From: Catonia carolina
Lineage: Eukaryota; Arthropoda; Insecta; Hemiptera; Achilidae
Assembly (NCBI GenBank): GCA_035578175.1
Contig: JAQMRL010000006.1
Coordinates: forward strand, 63,590,501 to 63,654,500
Length of the DNA stretch: 64,000 nucleotides
Direction of reading: 5' to 3'
The notes beneath the pieces are model-generated. The model did not search any database. It saw nothing but the letters and a program-made list of their open reading frames with translations, and was not told where the DNA came from. This document shows positions 1-10,409 of this stretch, in pieces. Position 1 is the first letter of the stretch, and each line of letters opens with the position of its first letter. The position numbers were made by a program, and so were the translations under genes.

Positions 1-856
1 AATATAACCTAACATTAATAATAAAAAATTAGAAATAAACAAAAAACTAATCTCAATTAACATAACCTTGTTTTAATCATGAGTGAAAGACACAAAAGGA
101 AAATCAACCTCAGTTAGGCTTAAAAATACAGAAAATCACTCTTTCACACTAAACTAGGCTCTGTAGAGAAAAATGCTCTAAATAAAATTTTCTATAAATT
201 CGATTATATACACTTTTGTCATAAAATGCATACTAAGGCCAAAATCTTAAAAAAATCGATTTTTCACACGTTTTCGTGAGAAAAAACATAAAATCGCTAA
301 TTACCGCTAAACTAAGCGTTATACAAAAAAATGTTTGAAATAAAAGTTGTAGGAATTTAAATTCTCTACATTTTTTATTATATAAATTTTTGCACTTTAA
401 TACATATTAAAGCCGTAATCTTAAAACAACACTTTTTTTACGTAAAAACAGCCTCACCAAAAATTTCAACAAACATGTCTACCCTGTCTTGTAGAGAATA
501 AAAAATTAAGTAAATGAGGCAATTTAAAAAAAATCGTAGGACCAGTTTTTGAGAAAATAGCAAAAAAGTGAAAAATTACACGAATAAACTACTACTTCCG
601 GTTGACCGATTTTGATGAAAATGTTCATGTCGGGTCCGGTAGTGGTATGTAACTTAAGTTTCAAGTTCGTACGATGTTCCGTTCTTGAGATATTTTGTAC
701 ACACACACACACACACAGACCAATCGCTGAAAACATTTTTTTTGGGTTCAGGGGGTCTGAAAACGTGTAGATCCGGTGAAAACTCGATTTCTAAAAATCG
801 ACATGAAAACAATACTTTCCTTCCTATATATTCATATAGGCAAGAGAAAGTAAAAA
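1..856 (+). repeat. Family A element, copy 1 (5' part cut by window edge)
   Basis: This is a ~0.92 kb repeat family defined by seven or more copies here. The full element begins TCTGGTGTGAAACACTCACA, has ACTTTCTCTTGCC about 27 nt in, contains TCATGAGTGAA, an (AC)n microsatellite (698-718 here), and ends in a hairpin whose right half is GGCAAGAGAAAGT, followed by A5. No open reading frame is shared between copies. The class is discussed in findings. Confidence 0.85.
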
Positions 857-1226
857 GTAATCGATTTAACCCTATAGCCAGCAATAACATTTTTTTAGAC
901 CGGCAGAGAATTTCTAGCGTATGGGTTACCGAACCGTAAAGAAATTATTAAAATTTTGCTATAAATCACAAACCTTATCACATGACGTCATAATAACAAG
1001 AAAATTTAGGAAAATAGAATAAATACATTATTGAGATTTTAATCTGACAGTTAGGGATGCTGAAGCTATTTGAAAAAAGTTTTTGGACAAATATTTTTCT
1101 AAAATTTCAGATGACACTACTGTTAAAAACGTTCTTATCCTCTACTTTCAAAATGTATTATGTACAAATCATTACTTATAATGTTTATTTCAAAATAAAA
1201 CAAAAAAAGATTCTATTTTCAAAACT

Positions 1227-1554
1227 TTTTTGTTTTTTAATTCCTAATATGTGTACGTTGCAATCTGTTCAACTCAGAACAATAAGCAACCCCATGACCC
1301 AATGAGATGAGGATGATATGTAAATGAGGTGCAGTCTTGTACAGACCCAGGTCGACCACTCCTGAGAGAGTATGGTTAATTGAATCCCAACCATCAAAGT
1401 ACACCGGCAACCACTGTCTAGTATTCAAATCCGTATAAAAGTAACTACTTTTACTAGGATTTGAACCAGGAACCTTCGTATCCGAAAATCAGCTGTTAAA
1501 CAGCTGATTTTGGCGACGACTTTACCTCTAGGCCAACCCGGTGGGTCTAGAGGT
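1227..1554 (-). mobile_element. tRNA-derived SINE family B, copy 1, with 12-bp TSD
   Basis: On the minus strand the element starts ACCCACCGGGTTGGCCTAGA, containing an A-box-like TGGCCTAGAGG, then the B box GGTTCAAATCC (near 1465), and ends in an A-rich tail (TTAAAAAACAAAAAAG). A perfect duplication ATTTTCAAAACT flanks it at 1215-1226 and 1555-1566. The Pol III-type head and TSD make the call firm. Confidence 0.9.
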
Positions 1555-1566
1555 ATTTTCAAAACT

Positions 1567-2727
1567 AAAGAAAATATAAACAAAAACACATCATGTAAAC
1601 CAAGAAATAACCAAATTTAGCTGTAGGTTTCAACAGAGACACAAAAGCAGAATATGCAACTAAAACTATTGTATTATACGTAAAAATTTACTTTGTACAT
1701 TACTAAACTATTGTACAAAACAGCAACGCTGTTTGCAGATGAATTTAAAACTAAAACAACAACACTGAAATGCTATGAAGCAAATCCAATTCTGTGATGC
1801 GACCGGTTCAAAAAGCAGTAACATCGTCTCAAAATCGACGATTACCGGTTTTAGAGTTAAAATTTTTTGCAATTTTAAAAATTGCATGAATAAACTGTTA
1901 CTTCCAGTTGACCAATTTTGATGAAAATGTTTGTGACAGGTTCCCTAGTGGTACCTATAGATACTTTAGTCATGAGATTGCCTTTTGCGTATAGATAGGC
2001 TGTGAGGTAGGGAAGTTAAAATTTGACAGGGCTGCCAACCTCAACAGTGAGACACTACTCATACATTTCACTACAGTGCGGTTTCTACATACATTATGTA
2101 AGCTGTGGTTTATTCCGAGAAAACGTTTTCTTTATAAAACTTATAAGAAATAAATGTGACATGTAATACTGCCCATAGCTTAATTAAATGACTAGAAATG
2201 TTTGATTTACTGTAATTTCCAGCTACCTTATTCCATTGGAACAAAATTTTCTATGAATGAATCGCCTTCTTTAATATTGCTGTCACCGGCATCTTTACTA
2301 TCAGTCTCACCTAACAGTTTCCTTTTTTTACCAGGTGTCAACAAAACTGTTAAAGAATAGCTTCTTCACGTCTTTAATTTCCTTCTTTATTTATTGAATT
2401 GTGGAAAGAGAAACATCACAGTAGGTAGTTAGCCACTCGCTCATGGCTTTTGTTAAGATGGAGGGAAAGGAATTTTTGTTTAGCTTCAACTTCACAGCAT
2501 TTCATTGGACTGCGTATTAGATTTTGTTCAGCACTGTGAAAATTAAGCACTAGTGTCTTAAAAATTACTTTTGTCAACCGTTAGTCATCCATTCTAAAAA
2601 GGCGTTTGTAAAATTTTAGCCTTTTTTTCTAATCATTTCCACTATGATGTTCATTGCTGTTATATAGATAAAAAGAAACAACAATTAAAAATTATTGTAC
2701 ATGGTACAGTAACAGTAGATTGCATAC
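1567..2727. other. Gap left of TRMT2-like exon 3: family A scrap and one unassigned reading frame
   Basis: About 1800-1985 matches the middle of family A (plus orientation). On the minus strand an acceptor-like TTCTTTAACAG (near 2350) precedes an open frame VLLTPGKKRKLLGETDSKD that ends FIENFVPME and a TAA (near 2237). I cannot assign it: it does not resemble a TRMT2 C-terminus. It could be a terminal exon of an unrelated gene or chance. The rest shows nothing recognisable. Confidence 0.3.
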
Positions 2728-2904
2728 CTGAGTAATATCTTTATGACTTTGTGGAATATTTACAAGATGTGTTGGAGGTACACAAATAACTTTATCCTTA
2801 TCTACACCAGGAGCACCAATAAAATAACCAACTGTCTTCATATTGCCGTCAATACCTTTTCTTATATTCATCTCACTTTTGTTTCTGTAACCTTCTGTAT
2901 TTGG
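2728..2904 (-). CDS. TRMT2B: TRMT2-like gene, exon 3
   Basis: This is a 177-nt exon, residues 135-193. The acceptor is CCCAATAG|CCAAAT and the donor is ACTCAG|GTATGC. It encodes PNTEGYRNKSEMNIRKGIDG and KTVGYFIG, then VICVPPTHLVNIPQSHK. This matches the family's GYRNKxTF...DGxPKTVGFYxG...C....HLxNIPxxH block, residue for residue at most anchors, and follows directly on IPS at the end of exon 2. Later exons, with the methyltransferase domain, are not recognisable between 1 and 2727 and are presumably outside the window. Confidence 0.85.
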
Positions 2905-2999
2905 CTATTGGGATAAGAGAATACAATTATTACATTATCATACCAACAAATTAATTTATTATAAAGACACTATTTATAGAAAACATAGTGTAGGAAGAG

Positions 3000-3640
3000 A
3001 GACGGAAAAAATTATCTAAATCACAACAAATAACCAAAAACATATACAACAAAACATGCTTATCTATACAAACAAAAATTAAACACTACAAAACAGTCAT
3101 ACAACCACAATTTACATATGGCAGTGAAGCATTAGCAATAGTGACCAAAACAAAAGCAATAGACAATGTCCTAAAACTCGAAAGACGAATCCTAAGAACC
3201 TGCATAAGAAAGAAAAACAAAGGAGATGGACAATGGAGAATTCTAACAAACGAACAAGTCTATACAGAAAACGAACCCATAACAGATACAATAAGGAAGA
3301 AAAGGATATCTTTTCTTGGACATATTATCAGAACACCTAAAGACAGAATTTTAAAGAAGATGATTAGAAAACTCTTTCCAATGGTAACATCAGGAGCATG
3401 GATCGGAAATGTCAAAGAAGACATGATTGAACACAGATTAACTTTCAATAATTTAGAAAACAAAACAGAAATATTAAAAATCTTAAGAAATAAGGAAAGT
3501 AGATTTGAAACAAAATCAGATGGAGGAACAAACCCAAGCAGAAAGAAACCAGTCGTTTCAGAGGAAGTTCGGAAAGCCTGAAAGAAGGCATACTGGCAGA
3601 ATATCAAGCTAAATAATATGAAAAGGAAGAAGCTTTCTAA
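3000..3640 (+). pseudogene. Non-LTR retrotransposon fragment, RT C-terminal region
   Basis: One open frame, running from about 3019 to 3581, encodes TVIQPQFTYGSEAL, KLERRILRTCIRKKN, then RISFLGHIIRTPKDRILKK and a basic tail. This YGSE(x)W...E(x)R(x)LR(x)I...L(x)R(x)FLGHI(x)R pattern is the C-terminal part of CR1/RTE-like LINE polymerases. The catalytic region is missing. It lies antisense within TRMT2 intron 2. Confidence 0.75.
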
Positions 3641-3777
3641 ATTTGATTAAGTGATCCATTGTGGTTATAAAAGACAATATTTATTTATTATAAAACACAA
3701 TGAATTCTACATTTAGTACAAGTTAGCCCGAATTTCATACTGCATTGGACAGCACACCTCTTTATTACCATTTGGAT

Positions 3778-4044
3778 TTCTATTTCATATAATGAATTAA
3801 TATAATAATTTCACTAACCTTCTTTTTAAACTGCGTCACCTTTATTGTAATTTCTACTTACACGTGTTTCGGTGGATTTACCATCATCAGAGTAAATGAA
3901 AAATTGAAACTAAAAAATTTTTTCACATTTATTTAAAATTTACAGAAGATGGTACATCTTCAGTCACTTGTATAAAAAATTATTATATTAATTCATTATA
4001 TGAAATAGAAATAATTTCAAACTGCAGGATGCATTATAAAGATT
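3778..4044 (+). mobile_element. Penelope-like hairpin retroposon (family D), copy 1, internally deleted, 12-bp TSD
   Basis: This copy begins TTCTATTTCATATAATG and ends with the family tail GCATTATAAAGATT. It is flanked by perfect TACCATTTGGAT at 3766-3777 and 4045-4056. One nearly complete arm is present and only the outer part of the other. A minus-strand hammerhead-like core lies at 3851-3897, with stem II weakened (GGTAAATCCACC). Confidence 0.85.
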
Positions 4045-4464
4045 TACCATTTGGATGTTACACCATTTGATTTTTTTATATGGGGATTTGTCAAGGATAA
4101 AGTTTATACACCACCTTTGCATGCCTGAACTCCAGCACCGTATCATCACAATGATTGAATTGATCGACCAAAACACTCATGTAAAAGTTTTCATGTATAT
4201 ATAAATGTGGTGTGTGGAGAATTCCCACAAACAAAATTAATTGAATTAGTTTAAGTTGCATTAATGTATCTTGAGTGGAAACATCCATATTCATCCATCA
4301 AAAAAATTATTCAAAACTTACACATCAGTCAGTAAAGTGATTTTGACAAACTTCTGGAACTTGCAAGGCTGAATTTTCTGTGACGTTTTATAAATCACAG
4401 TATAATGAACAGTAATACTATTCTAACATATTCCAACAAAACCAGTGATAAGACAAGAACATAA

Positions 4465-4790
4465 GGGTTCTGTCAAAAAGTGTGATTTTGTTGCATGACA
4501 AAGCACGCCCTCACATCACTCAGAGAATAAACAAAATGCTCGAGAAGTTGGATTTGGAGGTGTTGCCACATCATCCCACAGTGTCACACCACACCTCGCA
4601 CTGTTCGATTTTTATTTGTTCAGCCTGCTCAAAGACTGTTTACAGGACAAGAGGTTTGATGATAACAAAGCAATCAAAAAAGTGGGACATAAATATTTTA
4701 AAGCAAGGTTATGACTTCTACGCTGCGGAGATCATAAATCTCACAGAATGGTGGGACACTTGTCCCATCGGAAAACACTAAACAATTTAC
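4465..4790 (+). pseudogene. mariner transposase fragment (C-terminal)
   Basis: The translation reads VILLHDKARPHITQRINKML, LEVLPHHP, then DFYAAEIINLTEWWDTC. LLHDNARPH and EVLPHPPYSPDL are mariner landmarks. The second catalytic Asp is present (HDKARPH), but the PDLxPxD block is scrambled by indels near 4575-4610. No terminal repeats were found. It is a dead fragment. Confidence 0.7.
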
Positions 4791-4814
4791 AAAGTTTTCA
4801 TTTTCCATTAAGGC

Positions 4815-5080
4815 TTGCATACCCTCACAAAAAATGTCTTTGCACTTCATCATTTGGTTTCATTGGTGAAGACGCTGAAGTTCGTAAGGCTTGAATTTTA
4901 GACATTTATGTAAAATATTCTAAACTGTTTTTTGCGGTATTCCAAGCTCTCTGCTAGTACATCTAACAGTAGAATTCTGTGGACTACATGTAAAACTTTC
5001 CCTTACCTGCTCCACAACTTCAGTGCTTACTGGCGGCCTACCAGTTGGATTTCTTCTTACAAATGCACTGATTTCTGTTA
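4815..5080 (-). pseudogene. mariner/Tc-like transposase DNA-binding fragment
   Basis: The minus-strand frame gives FVRRNPTGRPPVSTEVVEQV, RESFTCSPQNSTVRCTSREL, GIPQKTV, then, past a stop, ILHKCLKFKPYELQRLHQ. GRPxxS..V..V....SPxxSxRxxSxELGIPxxTVxxILHKxLxxxPYKxQ is the paired helix-turn-helix of ITm (rosa/Tc-like) transposases common in insects. The catalytic part is absent. Confidence 0.65.
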
Positions 5081-5305
5081 AAATTAAAGTACCACTGGCA
5101 AATAGAAAGATTACTGGGAGGATTTTCATTACATTTATTGAAGATCTATACAAGATACACAAAACCGCTATAAACATTGGTAGGTGTTTACTGTTACTGT
5201 ATTCTGGTGTTTTTGAAATATATATTTCAATATTAATCAAGTAATGTACATGTTTAAAACTGTGAATATCATTTATTAACAAAGCATTAATCTCTATATA
5301 CTTAC

Positions 5306-5581
5306 TGAAGGTATGACATCTTCAATATAACATTGTGTTTTACTTCTTTTGGAGGTGAATTGGTTTAAAACATATCTACTCCACCTCCATTTCCTCTTTA
5401 ATTGTTCACTATAAGGTATTTTCCACCATGGAGTCACTACATCACTGAGAATATCATACTGATTTTCAGCAGAAACTGTAATGGTTGGACCTTTTTCTTT
5501 TGTATATTGACTAACATCTTCAGTCTCATCATATTCTGATAATGGAGACTTCTTTTTGTATTTTTCTCTAAGGTACACTAC
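5306..5581 (-). CDS. TRMT2B: TRMT2-like gene, exon 2
   Basis: This is a 276-nt exon, residues 43-134. The acceptor is TTTGTATTTCAG|GTAGTG and the donor is CCTTCA|GTAAGT. It opens with VVYLREKYKKKSPLSEY, has an acidic linker, and ends with DVVTPWWKIPYSEQLKRKW then CYIEDVIPS. The VTPxW...PYxEQL.xK block is diagnostic of TRMT2 proteins just before the TRAM-like core. It joins in phase 0 to both neighbours. The intron before it (5582-7339) carries a Daphne/CR1-like LINE in the same orientation. Confidence 0.8.
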
Positions 5582-6074
5582 CTGAAATACAAATAATGTA
5601 AATTTGAATAAATAAGCTACTATATATTCTTTTAAACTATCACATAACCAGTTAAAAATATTAGCAGAGTTAGTCAGCTGGATAGTGGCCCCTCTGCTTG
5701 AAACACTCGACCGACGTTCTCTTGCCAATGTAAAATTAAAAACAACCTAATTTTAATCATGAGTGATAGCAGACAAACATTATTATAAAACAGCCAAACT
5801 TTATACAAATACATTGCAGACAATTTACATTTCTAGGAGTACAAAGCGTTGCAGAACTGAAACTTTTAATTCAGATCATGTTGAAATCATCCATTTCAAC
5901 CAAAACATTACTGAGCAAACTTTTAAACTAAAATAATTAGGAAAAACTACAAACATCTTTAAAAATTATTGTAACAGACAGCAACATCATTTTTTTTTGC
6001 TACTTGCATCCTGGAGACTCCAAAGGGAGTATAGGACATGTCAAGATAAAATTGACGAACTGAAAGTTTATCAC

Positions 6075-6300
6075 CAATGTGATAAATTTATTACTTACCA
6101 CCAAAATTTGTTTTTGCTACTGCTTACTTCAGTAGGCTTGTCATGAACCCTATTGAATTAAATACCACACACAATAAATAATAAAAATAAATCAAACACA
6201 ATGATAAATTCATCACTTACCAATAATTTCCCCCTACCACTGCTTAACTCAGCAGGCTTGTCATGAACCCCTTTGTATCAAGTTGTACACAACATTTGTT
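6075..6300. repeat. Two-copy ~120-bp tandem repeat
   Basis: Blocks starting near 6077 and 6199 share GATAAATT.AT.ACTTACCA, ACTGCTTA.CTCAG.AGGCTT and GTCATGAACCC at a spacing of about 122 bp, with about 75-80% identity by eye. They abut the 3' end of the minus-strand LINE (6311-7165) and may be its 3' tail repeats. Confidence 0.6.
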
Positions 6301-7165
6301 TAATTAAAGTTAAATACCAAAACTATTTAGAAAGGAATTCGTGCACACTGTAAAATGTTTCATCAATCAAATATTGTTTTAGCTTTTTCTTAAAATGACT
6401 TAAATTGTCACAACTTTTTAAACCTTGAGGCAATTTATTGATGTATTTTCTACCTGCATAAGTTGGTTTTTGTTCAAACAATTTAGTGTAGTGATTAGCA
6501 ACATAATAATCGATTCTGTTTCTTGTGTAGTGGTTGTGAACATCTAAATTCTGTAAAAAGGTATTTTTCTTAACGTACATTATCACTTCAAAAATGTACA
6601 AAGAAGGAACCGTGAGCAATTGCAGCTCTTTAAATAGTGATCTGCATGAGGTAAGGTGGTTGACTCCCATCATACACCTAGTAGCTTTTTTCTGTATTTT
6701 AAAAACTCTTTCCATGTTCCCTGTGATGAATTACCCATACTAATATGGCATACCTGATATGAGATAAAATTAAACCATGATAAGCTGCTATAAGCAATTT
6801 TTTATCATTTAATCTGGCAATTTGTTTTAATGCAAATACCCCAGATGATATTTTACTACAAATTTGATCGGTGTAATAATCCCACGAAAGGGTCCTATCT
6901 AGTGACACTCCAAGAAACTTCACTGTTTGCACATGATCTAGGATATTATTTTGTATCAAGACATCCACTTCTCTGTTTTCCCTTACATTGTGTTTGTTTT
7001 TGAACTGTAAGAACTGACACTTTTTTCCATTAACTGTTAACATTAATTCATTCAGAAATTGGACTACAGATTCTACGCTAATCTGTGTGTTCACTTCGAG
7101 ACTATCTACCAGTAAACTTTTGTTTATGATTGAAGTATCATCAGCAAACAATAAAGCTTTACTGT
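6300..7165 (-). pseudogene. Daphne/CR1-like LINE, RT fragment with frameshift
   Basis: Two minus-strand frames are halves of one gene. 7151-6699 has MFADDTSIINK (catalytic FADD), ELMLTVNGKKCQFL, VKFLGVSLDRTLSW and LILSHIRYAILVW. 6715-6323 has MERVFKIQKKATRCMMGV and KLPQGLKSCDNLSHFKKKLK. A frameshift or stop near 6715-6745 separates them. The order FADD, GxSLD.xLxW, IQKKAxR.. is typical of Daphne-like polymerases. It is truncated upstream of the FADD box. Confidence 0.8.
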
Positions 7166-7339
7166 TGGGTAAGATTTCTGGTAATCTATTATATACAACA
7201 AAAACAATTATACAACAATCATGTACAAATCACTTAAACTGGCTTTCAATAACTCCGTAATCGCCTACTTATTTAAAGTTACTTTTTTGACCAAAAAAAT
7301 AATTTGTATGTACGATAAAAATTTATAAAAGAAACTCAC

Positions 7340-7465
7340 TTGGGATTCTTGACTACGATTGGACGATTGAAACAAGTAACGCCGGCAAAATTTGGAAGAA
7401 TCCACACCGTTCACATTTCGATTTAAACATTTTTGTGTAATATTTACCAATGTTTTTACTTGCAT
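7340..7465 (-). CDS. TRMT2B: TRMT2-like gene, coding exon 1
   Basis: This exon encodes 42 residues from ATG (7465 downwards), beginning MQVKTLVNITQKCLNR and ending SNRSQESQ. It is followed at once by the donor CAA|GTGAGT. The arginine/lysine-rich, serine-rich stretch with one acidic residue before the end fits a mitochondrial targeting peptide. The start was chosen because it is the only in-frame ATG before the donor and lies just inside the presumed bidirectional promoter. Residue assignment to TRMT2B rests on exons 2 and 3, since presequences are not conserved. Confidence 0.65.
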
Positions 7466-7760
7466 ATTTCAATCGTTTTAACGTATTTATAATCTACTTA
7501 AGTAGAATATTACTTATCTATAAACACTATTTCACAAAACAATAACATAACCTCTTAAAATTTCACAATATACGAACACATGCTAGATAGAACCTAACCT
7601 AACTGCTTCTGATTAACAGCTGTTGTTCAGGGTCAATGATAAATTTTGTTGTTTCTCAAGGCATCATGGCGTCACGTGCGTGTGACGTAACTTAATTTAA
7701 TAGTGGTTTTTGTTTGTTGCAGCAGTCTGGTCAAACCAGTAAAAGTCTGTCATTGATAAT
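7466..7760. promoter_or_regulatory. Probable bidirectional promoter between TRMT2-like and ClC-7 genes, with CLEAR-like E-box
   Basis: This is the only non-repetitive stretch upstream of both genes. It holds an E-box in GTCACGTG at 7671-7678 and a CRE-like TGACGTAA at 7683-7690, in a locally CpG-containing patch of otherwise AT-rich DNA. GTCACGTGAC is the known CLEAR consensus bound by TFEB/MITF-type factors at lysosomal genes, and mammalian CLCN7 belongs to that network. Eight of ten CLEAR bases match here. No TATA box is evident. Shared promoter use is inferred from gene orientation and the candidate 5' exon that follows. Confidence 0.45.
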
Positions 7761-7922
7761 AATTACTATCAGTTAAAAATTGATTTATTTTGTTGCACGA
7801 ATTTATTAACCACTAATTATAATTATTTCCGTTTTGTGTTTACAGTAGTGTGAAACGTAACAGTAAGAGTGTAGGTTATATTTCAACTGGTGTTTTATTA
7901 TTCGTCAATTTAATGAGTCACA
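7700..7922 (+). other. CLCN7: Candidate non-coding first exon of the ClC-7 gene
   Basis: A strong donor, GAGTCACA|GTAAGTGC, ends a non-repetitive block at 7922, downstream of the CLEAR/CRE boxes. The first coding exon has its own acceptor (TTTTTGTTGCAG|GATGACC at 19742/19743) 17 nt before the start codon, so an upstream non-coding exon is needed. Inferred link: 7700-7922 spliced to 19743 across an 11.8 kb intron. The 5' limit is not visible. Alternative: another donor closer to 17.9 kb (ATTTG|GTAAGG at about 17945). Confidence 0.4.
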
Positions 7923-9009
7923 GTAAGTGCAAAGTACTTTTTTGTAATTTTATTATTAATTAATCAGTTTGTTTATTTGTTATATATTGCAAGAAAGTAG
8001 TTCATAAGGTTCTTTATTTATCGGTTAGTGTTGGTAGGTATTTTTTCCTTTTCATTAAATACGACTTTAATACGATTGTAAGGACGAAATTTAATTTTTG
8101 CGTCTAAAAAGAACTGTTTCTGTTCGTTATCTAGGATAAATGATACAGTTTAAAAATTACAAAGCGAACTAACTAGGTCAACATGTTATCAAAAAATTTA
8201 TAGTTGTTAACTAAGTACAATACAATTGCTGTAAATGATATTAAAGGAGTAAGCCTTGCATCATAATAATTAGGGCTAATGCTAATTAGTCATTGTTATT
8301 AACAGTAGGCTTAATGCTTATATATTTTGTTTGACAAAAATTAACTTAACATTTTGAAATTAATTTAACATTTTTCCTGTGTTTGTGTTTATAAATATTT
8401 TGTCATTGTACAATCGTATAAGCTGTGGTAATAACATTGCATTTATTTATAGTTTTAGTGATTTATTTTTTTAAGGAAAATAACAGAGTGAAAAATTATC
8501 AAATGTTTTAACTGCAATAAAAAAAACTTGTTCATTTTGACGTAAGAAATAAGTGAAAAACATAACCTGTCTTAAACAATGTATTATAGTGTTATGTTTG
8601 TTCATATTTTAGATAAAATAAATTTAAAATCACTTTTATGTACGTAAGTTAATTGTTTATAAATATTGAAGTGGTTCAACAAAATAATTCGCTTACCTCT
8701 GTATCTTATCAGGTTGTAATGAATAAATTTAGTTGTTGACAAACAATATAATTACACTTAATGTTGTAAAATGTTTTTAAAATATTTACAACTTCAGGTT
8801 CCTGGAATTTATTGCATAATTTATGGTGAATTTTATTTAAATTGCTAATTTAATCCCTTACATGTGTAAGTTGCAATCTGTTTAACCCTTTCTAACCCAG
8901 TGTGGCATAAAAGTCACATTGGCATGAAATAACAAACATAAAAATTTTAATTGTTAGCGACTACTTTGGATTAAAGAGCGTTGGATGTGATGCGTAAAAA
9001 TTTTCTGTA

Positions 9010-9079
9010 CCCTAGCCAGGAATCGAACCTGAGATCTCCACTTTGCAGTGTAAGATGCTGACCACTACGCCACGCAGGC
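9010..9079 (-). repeat. tRNA-like sequence inside the piggyBac-like MITE
   Basis: On the minus strand it begins GCCTGCGTGGCGTAGTGGTC, with a good A box (TGGCGTAGTGG), and has a perfect B box GGTTCGATTCC. A tRNA cloverleaf is not obviously complete, so this is tRNA-derived and not a functional tRNA. The equivalent position in the other MITE copy is 37140-37203 (plus). Confidence 0.75.
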
Positions 9080-9483
9080 GACCATTAGTTTCTTTTTAAA
9101 GTTAATATTAGTTTTAAATATTCGTGTTCATTTACTAAAATAGTAGCATTTCTTCGAGTATGTTGAATGTACATACATACATACATATTTTTTAGACTGT
9201 AAAAGTGATTTTTTTATCCATTTTACCAGTATTTTTGAATTGTAACAATTTTTTAAGTCTTAAATAATGCTTTGATATTAAAATCATATTTAGTTTTTTT
9301 GCTACAAATTAAAGTTAAGAGATTATTGTTTAAGAAGCCTAAACATGATTTTACTTATTCATATTGTTGGGAACTTTTATATCAAGTTCCAAGGCTGAGG
9401 GCCTAAAAGTGATTTTATTACACTTAAATGTCAATAAAATGTATGAAACAATGTAGTTCATTTGTTTGTGTATAGTTAAAAAA

Positions 9484-10409
9484 TCTGGTGTGAAACACTC
9501 ACACAACTTTCTCTTGCCAGTGCAAATAATTAACAATAAACCTAATATTAGCAATAAAGCATAAGAAATAAACAAAACCTAACCTCAAAAACATAACCTA
9601 ATTTTAATCATGAGTGAAAGACGCAAAATGAAAATCGTACTCAGTTTGGCTTAGAAATACGGAAAATCACTCTTTCTCTCTAAACTAGGCTCTGTAGAGA
9701 AAAATGCTCTAAATAAAAGCTGTAGATCTTTTAATTTTCTATAACTTTAATTATATACATTTTTGTCGTAAAATGCATTCTAAGGCCAAAATCTTAAAAA
9801 AATCGATTTTTCACACGTTTTCGTGAGAAAAAAACAGAAAATCGCTAATTACCGGTAAACTAAGCGTTATACAAAAAAATGTTTGAAATAAAAGTTGTAG
9901 AATTTTACATTCTCTACAACTTTTATTATATAACGTTTTGCGCTAAAATGCATATTAAAGCCGCAATCTTAAAAAGAAAATGTTTTTACGTAAAAACAGC
10001 CTCACGCAGAATTTCAGCAAACATGGCGCCTACCCTATCTTGTAGAGAATAAAAAATTGAGTAAACCAGGCGATTTTTAAAAAAATCGTAGGACCAGTTT
10101 TTGAGAAAATCGCAAAAAAGTGAAAAATTATACGAATAAACTACTACTTCCGGTTGACCGATTTTGATGAAAATGTTCGTGTCGCGTCCGGTAGTGGTAT
10201 GTAACTTAAGTTTCAAGTTCGTACGATGTTCCGTTCTTGAGATATTCTGTTCACACTCACACATACACACAGACCAATCGCTAAAAACATGTTTTTTGGG
10301 TTCAGGGGATTGAAAACGTATAGATCCGGTGAAAACTCGATTTCGAAAAATCGACATGAAAACAATACTTTCCTTCCTATATATTCATATAGGCAAGAGA
10401 AAGTAAAAA
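9484..10409 (+). repeat. Family A element, copy 2 (complete, nested)
   Basis: It begins TCTGGTGTGAAACACTCACA after GTTAAAAAA and ends GGCAAGAGAAAGTAAAAA before TTTGGG. Comparison with the empty site in the other MITE copy (reverse complement of 36720-36735: GTTAAAAAATTTGGG) fixes the insertion within a run of six A. Subterminal repeats ACTTTCTCTTGCC (9507-9519) and GGCAAGAGAAAGT (10392-10404) are perfect complements. Confidence 0.9.

Larger units (their letters stand above)
2728..7465 (-). other. TRMT2B: TRMT2-like tRNA (uracil-5-)-methyltransferase gene, 5' part (3 exons, continues beyond left edge)
   Basis: Seen: three minus-strand blocks with consensus splice sites join in phase 0 into 193 residues. 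Residues 1-42 are basic and Ser/Asn-rich with no acidic run before D22, like a mitochondrial presequence. Residues 95-115 include VVTPWWKIPYSEQLKRKW, and 135-175 include PNTEGYRNKSEMN and GNMKTVGYFIG. Known: TRMT2A/B enzymes carry a VTPLW..YEEQL block followed by a GYRNKxxF..G.DG..KTVGFY block, the start of the TRAM-less methyltransferase fold that makes m5U in tRNA (and mitochondrial rRNA for TRMT2B). Inferred: the short N-terminus without an RRM, plus the presequence, favours mitochondrial TRMT2B over TRMT2A. The SAM-binding and catalytic cysteine part would lie left of the window. The introns hold LINE, Penelope-like and mariner debris. It is head to head with the ClC-7 gene. Confidence 0.78.

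Noticed and set aside
524..939. Open frames on both strands in family A copies (1-939, 9986-10357, 22068-22298)
   Set aside because: Frames differ between copies, are broken by indels and depend on (AC)n runs; no family A copy keeps a shared protein.
2237..2350. Terminal exon of the TRMT2-like gene
   Set aside because: The frame ends IENFVPME and does not resemble the conserved C-terminus (VxVDxFPHTxHCE-type) of that family.
9010..9079. Functional tRNA gene
   Set aside because: A and B boxes are present but stems do not form a convincing full cloverleaf, and the same stretch recurs within a MITE; treated as tRNA-derived.
9484..10409. Classical Helitron
   Set aside because: Starts TC and lies between A and T, but lacks the CTRR 3' end; a Helentron/HINE-like or unrelated element fits better.
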